Positions 46,255 to 55,693 are shown, numbered from the stretch's first letter. The stretch: 64,000 nucleotides of DNA from Pseudoalteromonas sp. 0303 (GCF_013349995.1 NZ_JABVXF010000007.1:62001-126000), one strand, 5' to 3'. Notes: generated by a model from the sequence alone, not told the origin. A program made the numbers and translations.

Positions 46255-46280
46255 AAAGCCGAGCAATAGCTCGGCTTTTT
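46255..46280 (+). terminator. intrinsic terminator after fabB
   Basis: AAAGCCGAGC-aata-GCTCGGCTTTTT hairpin 20 bases past the fabB stop. Confidence 0.88.
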
Positions 46281-46367
46281 CATTTGTTATAAAGTCTTAG
46301 TTGTTACCTATCCGAATACTGATAAATTCGCTACAATAGCGCCACTTTCTGCCTCTCGGACACACAA

Positions 46368-47489
46368 ATGAAAATTCTTGCAGATCAAAATATGCCATTG
46401 GTTGAGCAGTACTTTGCCGATTTTGGTGATGTTGAGCGATTTGATGGCCGTAATCTCCAACCCGAGCAGCTAGTCGGGGTCGATATCTTGTTAACCCGCT
46501 CTGTTACCAATGTAGATAAAGCCTTACTCACTCAAGCAGATAAATTAAAATTTGTGGGCACAGCAACCATAGGTGTTGATCATATTGATACCGAGTTACT
46601 TGCTGAGCGAAATATCGCATTTAGCAGCGCACCAGGTTGTAATGCCGTGGCGGTTGCTGAATATGTTATTAGCTGTTTGTATGGCTTGAGCCAAGAAAAT
46701 GCCAGTTCATTACAAGGTAAAACCATCGGCATAGTGGGTGTTGGCAGTATAGGTAGCTGTTTACGTGATAAGCTTAGCCTGCTTGGTATGAATGTATTGT
46801 TATGTGATCCACCAAAACATGAAGCCGGTGAGCTTGCAGAGCATATTGAGTTAGACACATTACTAGCCCAAGCCGATATTGTGACTTTTCATGTGCCATT
46901 GGTTAAACAAGGTCCGCATAAAACCTTGCACATGCTAGACGAAACACGCTTAAAAGCACTTAAGCCGAGTATGACGATTATCAATGCAAGCCGTGGTGAT
47001 GTGATTGATAACCTAGCATTGCTAGCATTGTTTGAGCAAGGCGCAAAATTAGATTGTGTGCTTGATGTTTGGGAAAACGAACCCAATATACTGACACCTC
47101 TGCTTGATTATGTACGTTATGCCAGTGTGCATATTGCAGGGCATACACTTGAAGGCAAAGCCCGCGGTACACAAATGCTGTATCAGCAAGTATGTGAGCT
47201 TGAAGGCATCGCAGCGCTTAAGTCTCTGGGCGATTTTTTGCCAGAACCAATTAGCCACTCTGTCACGCTAGGTGAAACCTTTAACCTGGATGATATAGGT
47301 CGCTTAGTGCACTTAATTTATGATGTGCGTCGCGACGATGGCATTTTACGAAGTAAATTAGCAAGCGAAGGCTTTGATAGTTTACGTAAGAATTACCCGC
47401 CACGACGAGAGTTTAGTACTTTGTCGGTGGCTGCCAACAGTGCATGTGAAGGCGCATTAGCTGCACTGGGATTTAGAATTAACGAATAA
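46368..47489 (+). CDS. pdxB: 4-phosphoerythronate dehydrogenase
   Basis: Pyridoxal phosphate pathway enzyme oxidising 4-phosphoerythronate. 373 residues with the D-isomer 2-hydroxyacid dehydrogenase fold: MKILADQNMPLVEQYF, NAD loop GIVGVGSIGSCLRDKL, NASRGDVIDN (arginine), DVWENEPN (glutamate), HIAGHTLEGKARG (histidine), and a C-terminal dimerisation domain (about 300-373). The pdxB-asd/usg-fimV-truA order is conserved in gammaproteobacteria. Next gene starts 32 bases on. Confidence 0.95.
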   Translation: MKILADQNMPLVEQYFADFGDVERFDGRNLQPEQLVGVDILLTRSVTNVDKALLTQADKLKFVGTATIGVDHIDTELLAERNIAFSSAPGCNAVAVAEYVISCLYGLSQENASSLQGKTIGIVGVGSIGSCLRDKLSLLGMNVLLCDPPKHEAGELAEHIELDTLLAQADIVTFHVPLVKQGPHKTLHMLDETRLKALKPSMTIINASRGDVIDNLALLALFEQGAKLDCVLDVWENEPNILTPLLDYVRYASVHIAGHTLEGKARGTQMLYQQVCELEGIAALKSLGDFLPEPISHSVTLGETFNLDDIGRLVHLIYDVRRDDGILRSKLASEGFDSLRKNYPPRREFSTLSVAANSACEGALAALGFRINE

Positions 47490-47521
47490 AGCCATTTGCT
47501 TTATTCAAAAGAGGAAAACAC

Positions 47522-48538
47522 ATGTCGCAAAAATTTAATGTAGCCGTATTAGGTGCCACAGGTTTAGTGGGTCGTCAGATTATCGAAACTTTAGAAGATC
47601 GTAAGTTTCCGGTAGACCAATTATTTTTACTCGCAAGCAGCCGTAGTGCTGGTGAAGAAATTCAATTTCGCGGTGAGAGCATTGAAGTAATCGATGTTGA
47701 AGAGTTTGATTTTAGCCAAGCTCACATTGGTTTATTTTCAGCAGGCGGCAGTGTCTCTGAAAAATACGCACCGATTGCGGCGGACGCAGGCTGTGTGGTA
47801 ATTGATAATACCTCACACTTTCGTAATGACTACGATGTGCCACTAATTATTCCTGAAGTGAATGCATCAAGCTTAGCGGATTTCAGAAACCGCAACATCA
47901 TTGCAAACCCTAACTGCTCAACGATTCAAATGCTGGTGGCATTAAAGCCAATTTATGATACTTATGGCATTGACCGCATTAACGTATCAACTTATCAAGC
48001 TGTATCAGGGGCGGGCAAAGAAGCCGTTGATGAACTAGCTAAGCAAACAGCAAACTTAATGAATGCGCGTCCGATGGATAATGCCGTTTTCCCTAAACAA
48101 ATCGCTTTTAATGTGATCCCACAAATCGACAGCTTTGAAGATAACGGTTATACCCGCGAAGAAATGAAAATGGTCAACGAAACACAAAAAATCTTAGGTG
48201 ATAACAGTGTTGTGGTTAACCCTACTTGTGTTCGTGTTCCCGTGTTCTTTGGTCACAGTGAAGCGATTAATATTGAAACGCGTATGCCAGTAGATATCGA
48301 ACATGTGAAGCAGCTATTAAACGATGCACCTGGTGTAGAGTTTATTGAAGACTTAGCCGATTACCCAACAGCAGTATCAGACGCAAGTGGTAACGATACT
48401 GTATACGTAGGTCGTTTACGTGCTGATATTTCGCACCCACATGGTTTAAACATGTGGGTTGTTAGCGATAATACGCGCAAAGGTGCGGCAACAAATAGTG
48501 TGCAGATTGCTGAAGAGCTAATCGCAAATTATTTATAA
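47522..48538 (+). CDS. asd: aspartate-semialdehyde dehydrogenase
   Basis: NADP-dependent enzyme at the branch to Lys, DAP, Met and Thr. 338 residues: NADP loop VAVLGATGLVGRQIIETL, nucleophile C132 in NPNCSTIQML, Q159 in STYQAVSGAG, substrate-binding arginine and histidine in RLRADISHPHGLNMW, plus VPVFFGHSEAINIE. It occupies the place of usg in E. coli, whose product is a paralogue of unknown activity, but the catalytic residues here are all present, so I call it a working Asd. Followed by a terminator. Confidence 0.9.
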   Translation: MSQKFNVAVLGATGLVGRQIIETLEDRKFPVDQLFLLASSRSAGEEIQFRGESIEVIDVEEFDFSQAHIGLFSAGGSVSEKYAPIAADAGCVVIDNTSHFRNDYDVPLIIPEVNASSLADFRNRNIIANPNCSTIQMLVALKPIYDTYGIDRINVSTYQAVSGAGKEAVDELAKQTANLMNARPMDNAVFPKQIAFNVIPQIDSFEDNGYTREEMKMVNETQKILGDNSVVVNPTCVRVPVFFGHSEAINIETRMPVDIEHVKQLLNDAPGVEFIEDLADYPTAVSDASGNDTVYVGRLRADISHPHGLNMWVVSDNTRKGAATNSVQIAEELIANYL

Positions 48539-48568
48539 ATCTGATGATTTAGGCTGAGCTAAATTTAA

Positions 48569-48595
48569 GAAAAGCGGCAATTTGCCGCTTTTTTT
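48569..48595 (+). terminator. intrinsic terminator after asd
   Basis: AAAAGCGGCAA-tt-TTGCCGCTTTTTTT hairpin 31 bases after the asd stop. Confidence 0.9.
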
Positions 48596-48858
48596 GTGAA
48601 TTCACTGCCAAATTATTGCCGCATACGCTGTAAAAGCGTATAAACTTAACGATAACAATAAAAAAGCCTCTCAGCCGCTATTATTTAAGCTATTTACTAT
48701 TAAGGTGTTGCAATAGATATTGCAAGGCAACTAAGTTATAGTTTGCAGCTGGAATAGAGCTTGCAAGAAAACATAATTAAGAATCAATTCTGCAAGAATT
48801 ACTTGATGTTTAAGCAACCAAGGTTGCTGCGTTAACATTTAAAACATAAAGGATCAGC
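48596..48858 (+). promoter_or_regulatory. fimV upstream region with clustered TTGCAA elements
   Basis: No gene. Contains a small ATACGC/GCGTAT hairpin near 48622-48641 and four TTGCA(A/G) elements at 48708, 48720, 48743 and 48761 within about 60 bases. It probably holds the fimV promoter; no consensus promoter was assigned with confidence. fimV is preceded by ataaagga. Confidence 0.4.
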
Positions 48859-51800
48859 ATGCGCGGTTTAGCAACACTCTTCATATTAGCGTCTGCATTG
48901 GTGGTAACACCGACATACTCTGATGAAGGCACCACACTTAAAGGCCCTAAAGGTGTCGATTACGGTGCGCAGGGGCGCTCTATTGGTCCAATTAAACCGA
49001 CCGATACATTATGGCGTATTGCCGCTAAAATTCGCCCTGACAACTCTGTAAGTATTTATCAGGTCATGCAAGCTCTGTATGACAAAAACCCATCGTCATT
49101 TTTAGACCAAAACCTAAATCATATGCGTGATGGCGCATACCTAAAAATTCCAACCATTGCAGAAATGCGTGCGGTCAACCCGACATTAGCAAAAGCCCGC
49201 TCTGAACAGGATGATGAGCTGTGGGAAAAAAAGAAAAACGGCACGCTGACTACAGCTGAAATTAATGAATCGCAAAAGAAAGTAACTCAAGCCCGTAAAG
49301 TTGATGTAGACGAAGCAAAACAAGAACTTAAGCAAGAAATCAACACCATTAAAACAGAACAGGGCACGCAGCTAGTAGAGTTACAAAAGCAGTTTAAATC
49401 GTCGGTTGAAAATGTTGAAGAAATCTTAGCTGAGAACAACAAGCTCAAAAAGCAACTGAGCGGTATTTCTAAAGAGCTTGAAACCGTTCGTGATCAACTT
49501 GGCCAAGACAGTGAAATTCAAAAGCAACTGAAAGAGTTGATCACTAAACAAAATGAAATCATAGAGCAGCAAAAAGCAAAAAAGATTGAAGAGGACAGTG
49601 GGTTTAGTTTTTCGAGTTTACTGAGCAACCCATTTGTTCTCGGTGCATTAATGTTTATTCCTGCATTACTGATCATTGCAGCCGTTGTGATGTTTTTGAA
49701 AAAACGCAACAGCGCCAATGATGATACAGATGCCAGCGATGACGATGAATTTTTACCACAAAGCCCAAGTTATAATGCTGATGATGATTTAGAACCAATT
49801 ATAGAAACTGATCCGCTAGTTCCTGATCCGGTCGAAGACAATGATGACTTGAGTGTGCGGTTAGATGACGACTTAGACCAAGACATGCTGCCTGATGATG
49901 ACATCATTTTTGACGACAGCATCGATGATAGTTTTGATGAAGATGACAGTGTTTTAAATCAAGATGAACTAGAAGGTTTATTAACTGATGACATCGAGTT
50001 TAATGATGAATCATCAGCTACGGCTGGCGACGATGATGATTTAGATGCATTTTTACAGCAAGATTTCGATCAAACCGATGACGATAGTTTAGGTGATGAA
50101 ATTGACCTAGATAGTGAGCAGTCTCCAGCAGATTCATCGGGTGATATTTTAAGTGCTGATGACATTGATGACCTATTTGATACTGATGAAGATGACTCGT
50201 TAGATAACGCCAATGATGAAATGGCAGCGCTTAGTGAAGAGCTTGCAGAAGATGACGCTGAAGATGATTTTGACATTGATAGCTTAATTGATGAGCAAAA
50301 CAACACGGATTCTAATCAAGATGTAAACCTAGACGATATTGATGACTTACTCGATGAAAATAATGATGCCTCAACAACTAACGTTGAAGCTGAACTCATC
50401 GATGAAGATGATTTCGATATCGACAGCTTAATTGATGAAGCGCAAACAGACGAGCCAGCAGCTGAAACTAATGATTCATTAGAAAACGACCATTTAGATG
50501 ATGCGCTGGATGTTGATGACATTGACTCGCTATTAGATGAAGTTCAAGAAGAAGCGCCGACCGAAGAACCAAGCGCAGACGATTTAATCGACGAAGACGA
50601 GCTTGATGATGATTTAGATGTCGATGACATTGATTCATTATTGGATGAAGCGCAGGAAGAGCCAGAACAAGAACCAGTTGAAGAGCAGCCTGAAGAGCTT
50701 GCAGAAGAACTTAGTGCAGACGATTTAATTGATGATGATTTGGATGTCGATGACATTGATTCATTACTCGATGAAGCTCAGACAGAGTCAGAGCCTGAAG
50801 AGCTTGTAGAAGAGCCAATTGAAGAACCTAGTGCAGACGACTTAATTGACGAAGATGAGCTTGATGATGATTTAGATGTCGATGACATCGACTCATTATT
50901 GGATGAAGCGCAGGAAGAGCCAGAACAAGAACCAGTTGAAGAGCTTACCGAAGATCCTATTACGGATGATTTAAGCGATGAATTTGATACTGATGAAATC
51001 GACTCACTACTTGATGAGGTTGATGCAGAGTCAGAAGAACCTGAGTTAACAAATGAAAGTAGCTCAGATATTGATGACAATGCTGAGCAAGACGATGAAC
51101 TCGATGTAGCAGATATTGACTCACTACTTGATGAAGACACTAGTGATGAGCAGGACTCTGACGTTGATGATGAGCTTGAAGAGCTTATTCAGCAAACAAA
51201 TGAGCTGAAGCAAGACACTGAAGCGCAGATATCAGATTTAAGTCATGAACAGAGTGACAGTGCAGAGCATGATGAGAACCTACAAGAGTCGCTAGAAGAT
51301 TTAGCCGATGCCGATCAAGCGGTTGATGACATGAATGTTGAATCGATTGCATCAGAGTTGGTTGATGATACGGATGATAGTGACGAAGTTGATATCGATG
51401 AAGCGCTTAATCAAGAGTTTAATGAAGATAGCGATGAGCTATTAGATGAAGATGATAGCCTTGACGAGTTTGATGATCCATCACTGAAAAGTGTCGATGA
51501 GTTATTAAATGAAATTGGTGAAGAAGATGACTATGTCGAAGCACCAGACTGGTCAATAGATGAACCAGAGCAAGACATAGAAGAAGTTGAAATTGATTTA
51601 GGCGATGATCCGCTAGCAGATGAAGACCTAACTGATGAATTTGATTTAACCGCCGACGAAGAGCCATTACAGCAAGATACCGTGACTCCTAGCCAAGAGT
51701 TGGAAGAGTATCCAGAGCTTGAGCTAGATGAAGCCGGTTTTGAATTGGATGAATCTGATGAAGACACTTCTAGTGAGTTAGATGAAGATGCACCATTACA

Positions 51801-52677
51801 GTTAAGTCAGGCAGAGCAAGACCTTGCTAATTCATTAGCAACGGGTAATGAGCTTGATCAGCTAGACGATGATTTTGATGATGAGATCTTGCTTGATAAT
51901 GAATTTACAGAAGATGATATTCTTGATCCTGAGGACGACTTATCGGATCAATCACAGAGTGAAGGCACAACAGAGTTAACGAGCGAAGCGCCAATTGACG
52001 ATGAGGTGGCTGATAGCCAAGACGAATTAGAAGGTTTCCCTGAATTCGAATTGGACGATATTGAACTTGATGATGCCCTAGAAGCTGAGCAAACATTAGC
52101 TGATATCGAGTCTAATTTAGCTGACGAGGCTGATTTAAGTGAGCTGTCAGACGATGAAATCGATGATGATTTTATGGCTGACCTTACTCAAACAGACTTT
52201 GATGCACTGTTAAATGAACTAGCAGAGCCAGATGAAGCTGATATTGCTGATGCAACTGAGTTCGATGTTGATTTTAATGCACTATTAAATGAAGACTTAC
52301 AGGGTGAAAGCGAACAGCCAGTTGAACCTGAAGTACAGGCATTAGATGCCGAGGAGCAAACTACTTCAACGGATGAGTTTGTAGATATCGATTCATTACT
52401 TGAACAAAGTGACGATGAAGCACTCGACCACGAACCTTATGATGAGGTTGATATGGATGTAGGGCTGAGTGATTTTAATGACTTACTAGCGGGTGATAAC
52501 CCAACTGATGTTGATGCCGAAAGTGGTGGTTACTCAGCAAAACTGGACTTAGCGCGGGCATATATCGAAATAGACGACTTTGACTCAGCGCTGCAAGCCG
52601 TTGAAGATGTTATTGCCAATGGCCCTGAGGAAGTGCAAGAAGAAGCACAATCACTTAAGGCTAAAATTAGCGAGTAA
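48859..52677 (+). CDS. fimV: FimV/HubP-like peptidoglycan-binding polar protein
   Basis: 1272-residue inner-membrane protein organising the cell pole (type IV pili, flagella, chemotaxis and chromosome origin in relatives). Signal peptide about 1-21, a periplasmic LysM domain about 44-100 (PTDTLWRIAAKIRPDNSVSIYQVMQALYDKNP...GAYLKIP), coiled coil about 140-245, TM about 257-279, then about 940 very acidic cytoplasmic residues with recurrent DDLDVDDIDSLLDEA modules, ending in a TPR-like FimV C-terminal domain (about 1225-1272: YSAKLDLARAYIEIDDFDSALQAVEDVIANG). Acidic repeats are usual in HubP and the size varies by species. Followed by a terminator; truA is not next. Confidence 0.93.
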   Translation: MRGLATLFILASALVVTPTYSDEGTTLKGPKGVDYGAQGRSIGPIKPTDTLWRIAAKIRPDNSVSIYQVMQALYDKNPSSFLDQNLNHMRDGAYLKIPTIAEMRAVNPTLAKARSEQDDELWEKKKNGTLTTAEINESQKKVTQARKVDVDEAKQELKQEINTIKTEQGTQLVELQKQFKSSVENVEEILAENNKLKKQLSGISKELETVRDQLGQDSEIQKQLKELITKQNEIIEQQKAKKIEEDSGFSFSSLLSNPFVLGALMFIPALLIIAAVVMFLKKRNSANDDTDASDDDEFLPQSPSYNADDDLEPIIETDPLVPDPVEDNDDLSVRLDDDLDQDMLPDDDIIFDDSIDDSFDEDDSVLNQDELEGLLTDDIEFNDESSATAGDDDDLDAFLQQDFDQTDDDSLGDEIDLDSEQSPADSSGDILSADDIDDLFDTDEDDSLDNANDEMAALSEELAEDDAEDDFDIDSLIDEQNNTDSNQDVNLDDIDDLLDENNDASTTNVEAELIDEDDFDIDSLIDEAQTDEPAAETNDSLENDHLDDALDVDDIDSLLDEVQEEAPTEEPSADDLIDEDELDDDLDVDDIDSLLDEAQEEPEQEPVEEQPEELAEELSADDLIDDDLDVDDIDSLLDEAQTESEPEELVEEPIEEPSADDLIDEDELDDDLDVDDIDSLLDEAQEEPEQEPVEELTEDPITDDLSDEFDTDEIDSLLDEVDAESEEPELTNESSSDIDDNAEQDDELDVADIDSLLDEDTSDEQDSDVDDELEELIQQTNELKQDTEAQISDLSHEQSDSAEHDENLQESLEDLADADQAVDDMNVESIASELVDDTDDSDEVDIDEALNQEFNEDSDELLDEDDSLDEFDDPSLKSVDELLNEIGEEDDYVEAPDWSIDEPEQDIEEVEIDLGDDPLADEDLTDEFDLTADEEPLQQDTVTPSQELEEYPELELDEAGFELDESDEDTSSELDEDAPLQLSQAEQDLANSLATGNELDQLDDDFDDEILLDNEFTEDDILDPEDDLSDQSQSEGTTELTSEAPIDDEVADSQDELEGFPEFELDDIELDDALEAEQTLADIESNLADEADLSELSDDEIDDDFMADLTQTDFDALLNELAEPDEADIADATEFDVDFNALLNEDLQGESEQPVEPEVQALDAEEQTTSTDEFVDIDSLLEQSDDEALDHEPYDEVDMDVGLSDFNDLLAGDNPTDVDAESGGYSAKLDLARAYIEIDDFDSALQAVEDVIANGPEEVQEEAQSLKAKISE
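50563..50944 (+). repeat. tandem acidic-coding repeats within fimV
   Basis: Two nearly identical blocks of about 125 bases (50563-50686 and 50821-50944) recur 258 bases apart, with a shorter related unit beginning near 50709 between them. They encode the SADDLIDEDELDDDLDVDDI and EAQEEPEQEPVEE segments. The high DNA identity points to recent unequal recombination, and the copy number probably differs between strains. Confidence 0.8.
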
Positions 52678-52698
52678 TAAGTAAAACTCACCAATAAT

Positions 52699-52732
52699 AA
52701 ACCGAGCTAACTTCAACTAGCTCGGTTTTTTG
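52699..52732. terminator. bidirectional terminator between fimV and M28 peptidase
   Basis: AAACCGAGCTA-acttcaac-TAGCTCGGTTTTTT between converging genes. Confidence 0.85.
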
Positions 52733-52746
52733 TATCTAAGCGAAGG

Positions 52747-54372
52747 TTATTGCTTGTCTTGTAAGCGACGAGCTTTGAAATCAGACTCGGCTTTCCACTT
52801 AGGCCAATCGCCGTTATCAGCAAGTTTGGCAGCAATATCAACGATCAGTTCAATATCTTGCTTAACACCGCCCATAGACCAATCTGCTGAATAGTCGTCA
52901 GCTTCTTTATGATATTTGTGCGCGATGTAATCAGGATCTGTATCACCTAAACTCATAAATAGTAAGCTAGGAACGCCTTGCTTAGCTAGAGAGAAGTGAT
53001 CAGAGCGGAAGAACAAACCATTTTGAGGACGCGGGTCCATTTTTACATGACGACCTTGTGCTTTCGCTGCATCTGCAAGGTAGTCTTCCATTTCAGACAT
53101 GCCTTTACCGTATTGTAATATGTAGTCAACGCCGTCTAGCACGTTCATACCATCAATATTAAGCAGTGCTACCATTTGTTTAGTTGGTACAATTTCGCCA
53201 GTAGCGAATTGCTCTGAGCCAATAAGCCCTGTTTCTTCAGCCGTAAAGTTGGCAAAGATAATCGAGCGTTTAAATGGTTTTTTCTTATGTATTTCAGTAA
53301 GAATACGGGCTATTTCAACCGTTGCTGCGCTACCTGAAGCATTATCGACAGCACCATTGTAGATTTTCACACCGTCATCAGTTTGCTTGGTGCCAAAGTG
53401 GTCCCAGTGCGCACCAATTACAATGTACTCATCAGGAGTTTCGCTACCTTTAAGCGTTGCAACAACATTATGCGATTGCGCTTGAGAGATATCACTTTTC
53501 AGTGTCAGCGCTGCTTTCGCTTTTAAGTCGACAGGTTTAAAGTCAGCTTTTAGTGCGTTGGCTTTTTCAGTTTGATAATCAAGGCCTGCTTGAGCAAAAA
53601 TTTCATTTGCCGCTTGCTCATCAATCCAACCCATTACAGGGATGTCAGAAGCATTCTTATCTTGGTCGATTAAGGTATATTTGCTACCCGTGTTCGAGCT
53701 TTCTACAACGCCCCAAGGGTATGCGGCAGGAGCAGTTTCGTGAACGATAAATACTGCTTTTGCACCTTGGCGAGCACCTTCTTCATATTTGTAAGTCCAA
53801 CGACCGTAGTAGGTCATAGCATTACCGGTGAAAAGCGTGTCGTCTTGGGTGGCAAAACCAGGATCATTAACAAGCACGATAATTGTTTTGTCTTTTACAT
53901 CAATATCTGCAAAGTCATCCCAATTATATTCAGGTGCATTAATACCATAGCCAACAAACACAACATCAGAGCCATCAATGTTGATCTCAGGGTTAATTTG
54001 TTGAGTACGGGCGGTAAAATCACTGCCAGCATTAAAGCTTAAATCACCCACTTGTAAGGTCATGTTTTGATCTGGAGTGAGTTTTGCCATAGTAACTGGC
54101 TGTAAAAACTCGCCATTAAAACTACCGCTTAAGCCGAGTTTTTTATATTCATCAGCTAAATAGTTAATAGTGAGCGTTTCGCCTTCAGTTAAAGGGCCGC
54201 GGCCTAAGAATTCATCAGAGGCGAGGGTTTTAATATGTGAGCGTACATTGGCAATGTTCACGGCTTCATTGCTTTCAGCACTTGGTTCATCAGTGCTTGT
54301 TGTTGGTTGCTCAGAGCAGCCGAATAAACCAATTGCAAGTGCTAAGCTTGCATACTTAAGGTGAGTTGTCAT
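52747..54372 (-). CDS. M28 family zinc peptidase, lipoprotein
   Basis: 541-residue exported aminopeptidase-like enzyme. The ATG at 54372 is preferred over an in-frame GTG at 54393, giving a lipoprotein signal with lipobox GLFGC (cysteine about 18). A PA domain (about 120-270) precedes or is inserted in the M28 catalytic domain (about 275-520), whose zinc ligands are seen in GAHWDHFG, GAVDNASGSAA and NFTAEETGLIGSE, with H in FFRSDHFSLAKQG. Likely cleaves peptides in the periplasm or at the cell surface. Monocistronic. Confidence 0.9.
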   Translation of the reverse strand: MTTHLKYASLALAIGLFGCSEQPTTSTDEPSAESNEAVNIANVRSHIKTLASDEFLGRGPLTEGETLTINYLADEYKKLGLSGSFNGEFLQPVTMAKLTPDQNMTLQVGDLSFNAGSDFTARTQQINPEINIDGSDVVFVGYGINAPEYNWDDFADIDVKDKTIIVLVNDPGFATQDDTLFTGNAMTYYGRWTYKYEEGARQGAKAVFIVHETAPAAYPWGVVESSNTGSKYTLIDQDKNASDIPVMGWIDEQAANEIFAQAGLDYQTEKANALKADFKPVDLKAKAALTLKSDISQAQSHNVVATLKGSETPDEYIVIGAHWDHFGTKQTDDGVKIYNGAVDNASGSAATVEIARILTEIHKKKPFKRSIIFANFTAEETGLIGSEQFATGEIVPTKQMVALLNIDGMNVLDGVDYILQYGKGMSEMEDYLADAAKAQGRHVKMDPRPQNGLFFRSDHFSLAKQGVPSLLFMSLGDTDPDYIAHKYHKEADDYSADWSMGGVKQDIELIVDIAAKLADNGDWPKWKAESDFKARRLQDKQ

Positions 54373-54458
54373 AGTTTTTCTGGTTGATTGCACAGGGTTT
54401 CACTATATGGGACGCGAAGGGGGCTGTCCAGAAAGAGTCTACAAATAACTAATTATTC

Positions 54459-54491
54459 AGGATGAAAGGATAATAATGCACCTTTCATCCT
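54459..54491. terminator. hairpin after metallo-hydrolase gene
   Basis: Eleven-base perfect inverted repeat AGGATGAAAGG / CCTTTCATCCT with an 11-base loop, 8 bases past the hydrolase stop. The U-tract on the minus strand is poor, so it may be an attenuating or protective hairpin. Confidence 0.5.
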
Positions 54492-54498
54492 GTCAATT

Positions 54499-55578
54499 TT
54501 ACCACCACGCTTTATCAATGGCGGTATCTTGAATTTTAAATACCTCACCAACTAACGGAGTACTCAGTGATACTTGCTCTTGTCCTGCTTTTTTAGCAAC
54601 ACGTTTAAGTGGGTCATACCAAGCATGAAAGGCCAGATCGAATGTTCCATTATGCACTGGCACCATCACATCACCTTGTAAATCGAGGTGAGCTTGTACT
54701 GATTGTTCTGGTGTCATGTGAATGTCAGCCCAATCTTTGTCGTAAGCACCGGTTTCAATAAAAGTGATATCAAACGGCCCATAACGATTACCAATCTCTT
54801 TAAAGCCAGAAAAATAGCCAGAGTCACCGCTAAAATAAAAGCGCTTGTCATTTACTTTAATAGCCCAAGAGCCCCAAAGGGTTGTATTGCCATCTGTTAA
54901 ACCTCGGCCAGAGAAGTGCTGAGTTGGGGTAAATACAATTTGGCTATTTGCCATATTTTTCTCTTGCCACCAATCAAAACTATGGACTTTTTGTTCATCA
55001 ACGCCCCATTTTTTCAGGTCGTTTTCGACTCCTAATGGCACATAAAAAGAATCTGTTTTATCAACAAGCTGTTTAATTGCCGCTTTATCTAAGTGGTCAT
55101 AATGGTTGTGTGAAATAAACACTTTAGCAATGTTTGGTAGCTCTGCAATGCTGATAGGTGTTGGCTGAAAGCGCTTTGGCCCCATGAATGAAAAAGGCGA
55201 AGCGCGTTCTGAAAATACCGGATCAAATAGCCAGTATTCGCCATACACTTTCGCTAAAATAGAGGAGTGACCTAATTTCACAAAATGCACTGTGTCATTA
55301 GATAAACGCTCAAGCTGTGCATGAGAAACAGAATGCATAGGCAGTTCACCTTTTGGCTCTGCATCAATTTTCTTTTCTGTAATAAAGCGTTTGAAGATAC
55401 CTAGCGTTTTCTTAAAGCTGGGTCTTTCTACCTCAGCAGTATTGTGGAACTTGCCATCAGATAATTGCGCAGAGTGGCTGTTATCACTCACGCCTTCAGC
55501 GGCTAATTGATTATTCATAATAAACACTCCTATCACGATGCATAGAGTGGCGATTGCGAGCCATTTTAGAAATTTCAT
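54499..55578 (-). CDS. MBL-fold metallo-hydrolase, membrane-anchored (UlaG/NAPE-PLD-like)
   Basis: 359 residues with a single N-terminal hydrophobic anchor (about 5-23). Metallo-beta-lactamase fold with the metal-binding HNHYDHLD motif at about 150-157, further H and D in TPTQHFSGRG and YFSGDSGYFSGF, and HNGTFDLAFH near the end, a set typical of the NAPE-PLD/RomA-like group that acts on lipids or phosphodiesters. RomA-like proteins affect outer-membrane composition. Divergent from a TetR regulator, with two operator-like palindromes between. Confidence 0.85.
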   Translation of the reverse strand: MKFLKWLAIATLCIVIGVFIMNNQLAAEGVSDNSHSAQLSDGKFHNTAEVERPSFKKTLGIFKRFITEKKIDAEPKGELPMHSVSHAQLERLSNDTVHFVKLGHSSILAKVYGEYWLFDPVFSERASPFSFMGPKRFQPTPISIAELPNIAKVFISHNHYDHLDKAAIKQLVDKTDSFYVPLGVENDLKKWGVDEQKVHSFDWWQEKNMANSQIVFTPTQHFSGRGLTDGNTTLWGSWAIKVNDKRFYFSGDSGYFSGFKEIGNRYGPFDITFIETGAYDKDWADIHMTPEQSVQAHLDLQGDVMVPVHNGTFDLAFHAWYDPLKRVAKKAGQEQVSLSTPLVGEVFKIQDTAIDKAWW

Positions 55579-55591
55579 ATCGTCACCATAA

Positions 55592-55612
55592 GTAAACTAC
55601 ACGGTGTAGTTT
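55592..55612. promoter_or_regulatory. TetR-type operator 1
   Basis: AAACTACAC-g-GTGTAGTTT, a perfect 9-base inverted repeat (55594-55612) in the region between the divergent hydrolase and TetR genes, 14 bases before the hydrolase start. Confidence 0.75.
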
Positions 55613-55631
55613 TTCATGGTTTGCTATAAAA

Positions 55632-55652
55632 GTAAACTATCTAGTGCATTTT
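55632..55652. promoter_or_regulatory. TetR-type operator 2 (degenerate)
   Basis: GTAAACTATCTAGTGCATTTT aligns with operator 1 at about 15 of 21 positions, with a centre-to-centre distance of 40 bases, and overlaps the probable promoter of the tetR gene. Confidence 0.55.
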
Positions 55653-55693
55653 TTATTTTTGCGTTACACTAGTAACCCTTATCGGAGGGGTCC

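Noticed and set aside
50563..50944. Regular repeats considered as a CRISPR array
   Set aside because: Repeats are in frame inside fimV, are of variable length and code for acidic protein; no spacers or cas genes.
50070..51140. Several long serine-rich open frames antisense to fimV
   Set aside because: They are reverse readings of the acidic GAT/GAA repeats (Asp/Glu codons read backwards as Ser), with no ribosome sites and no protein-like composition.
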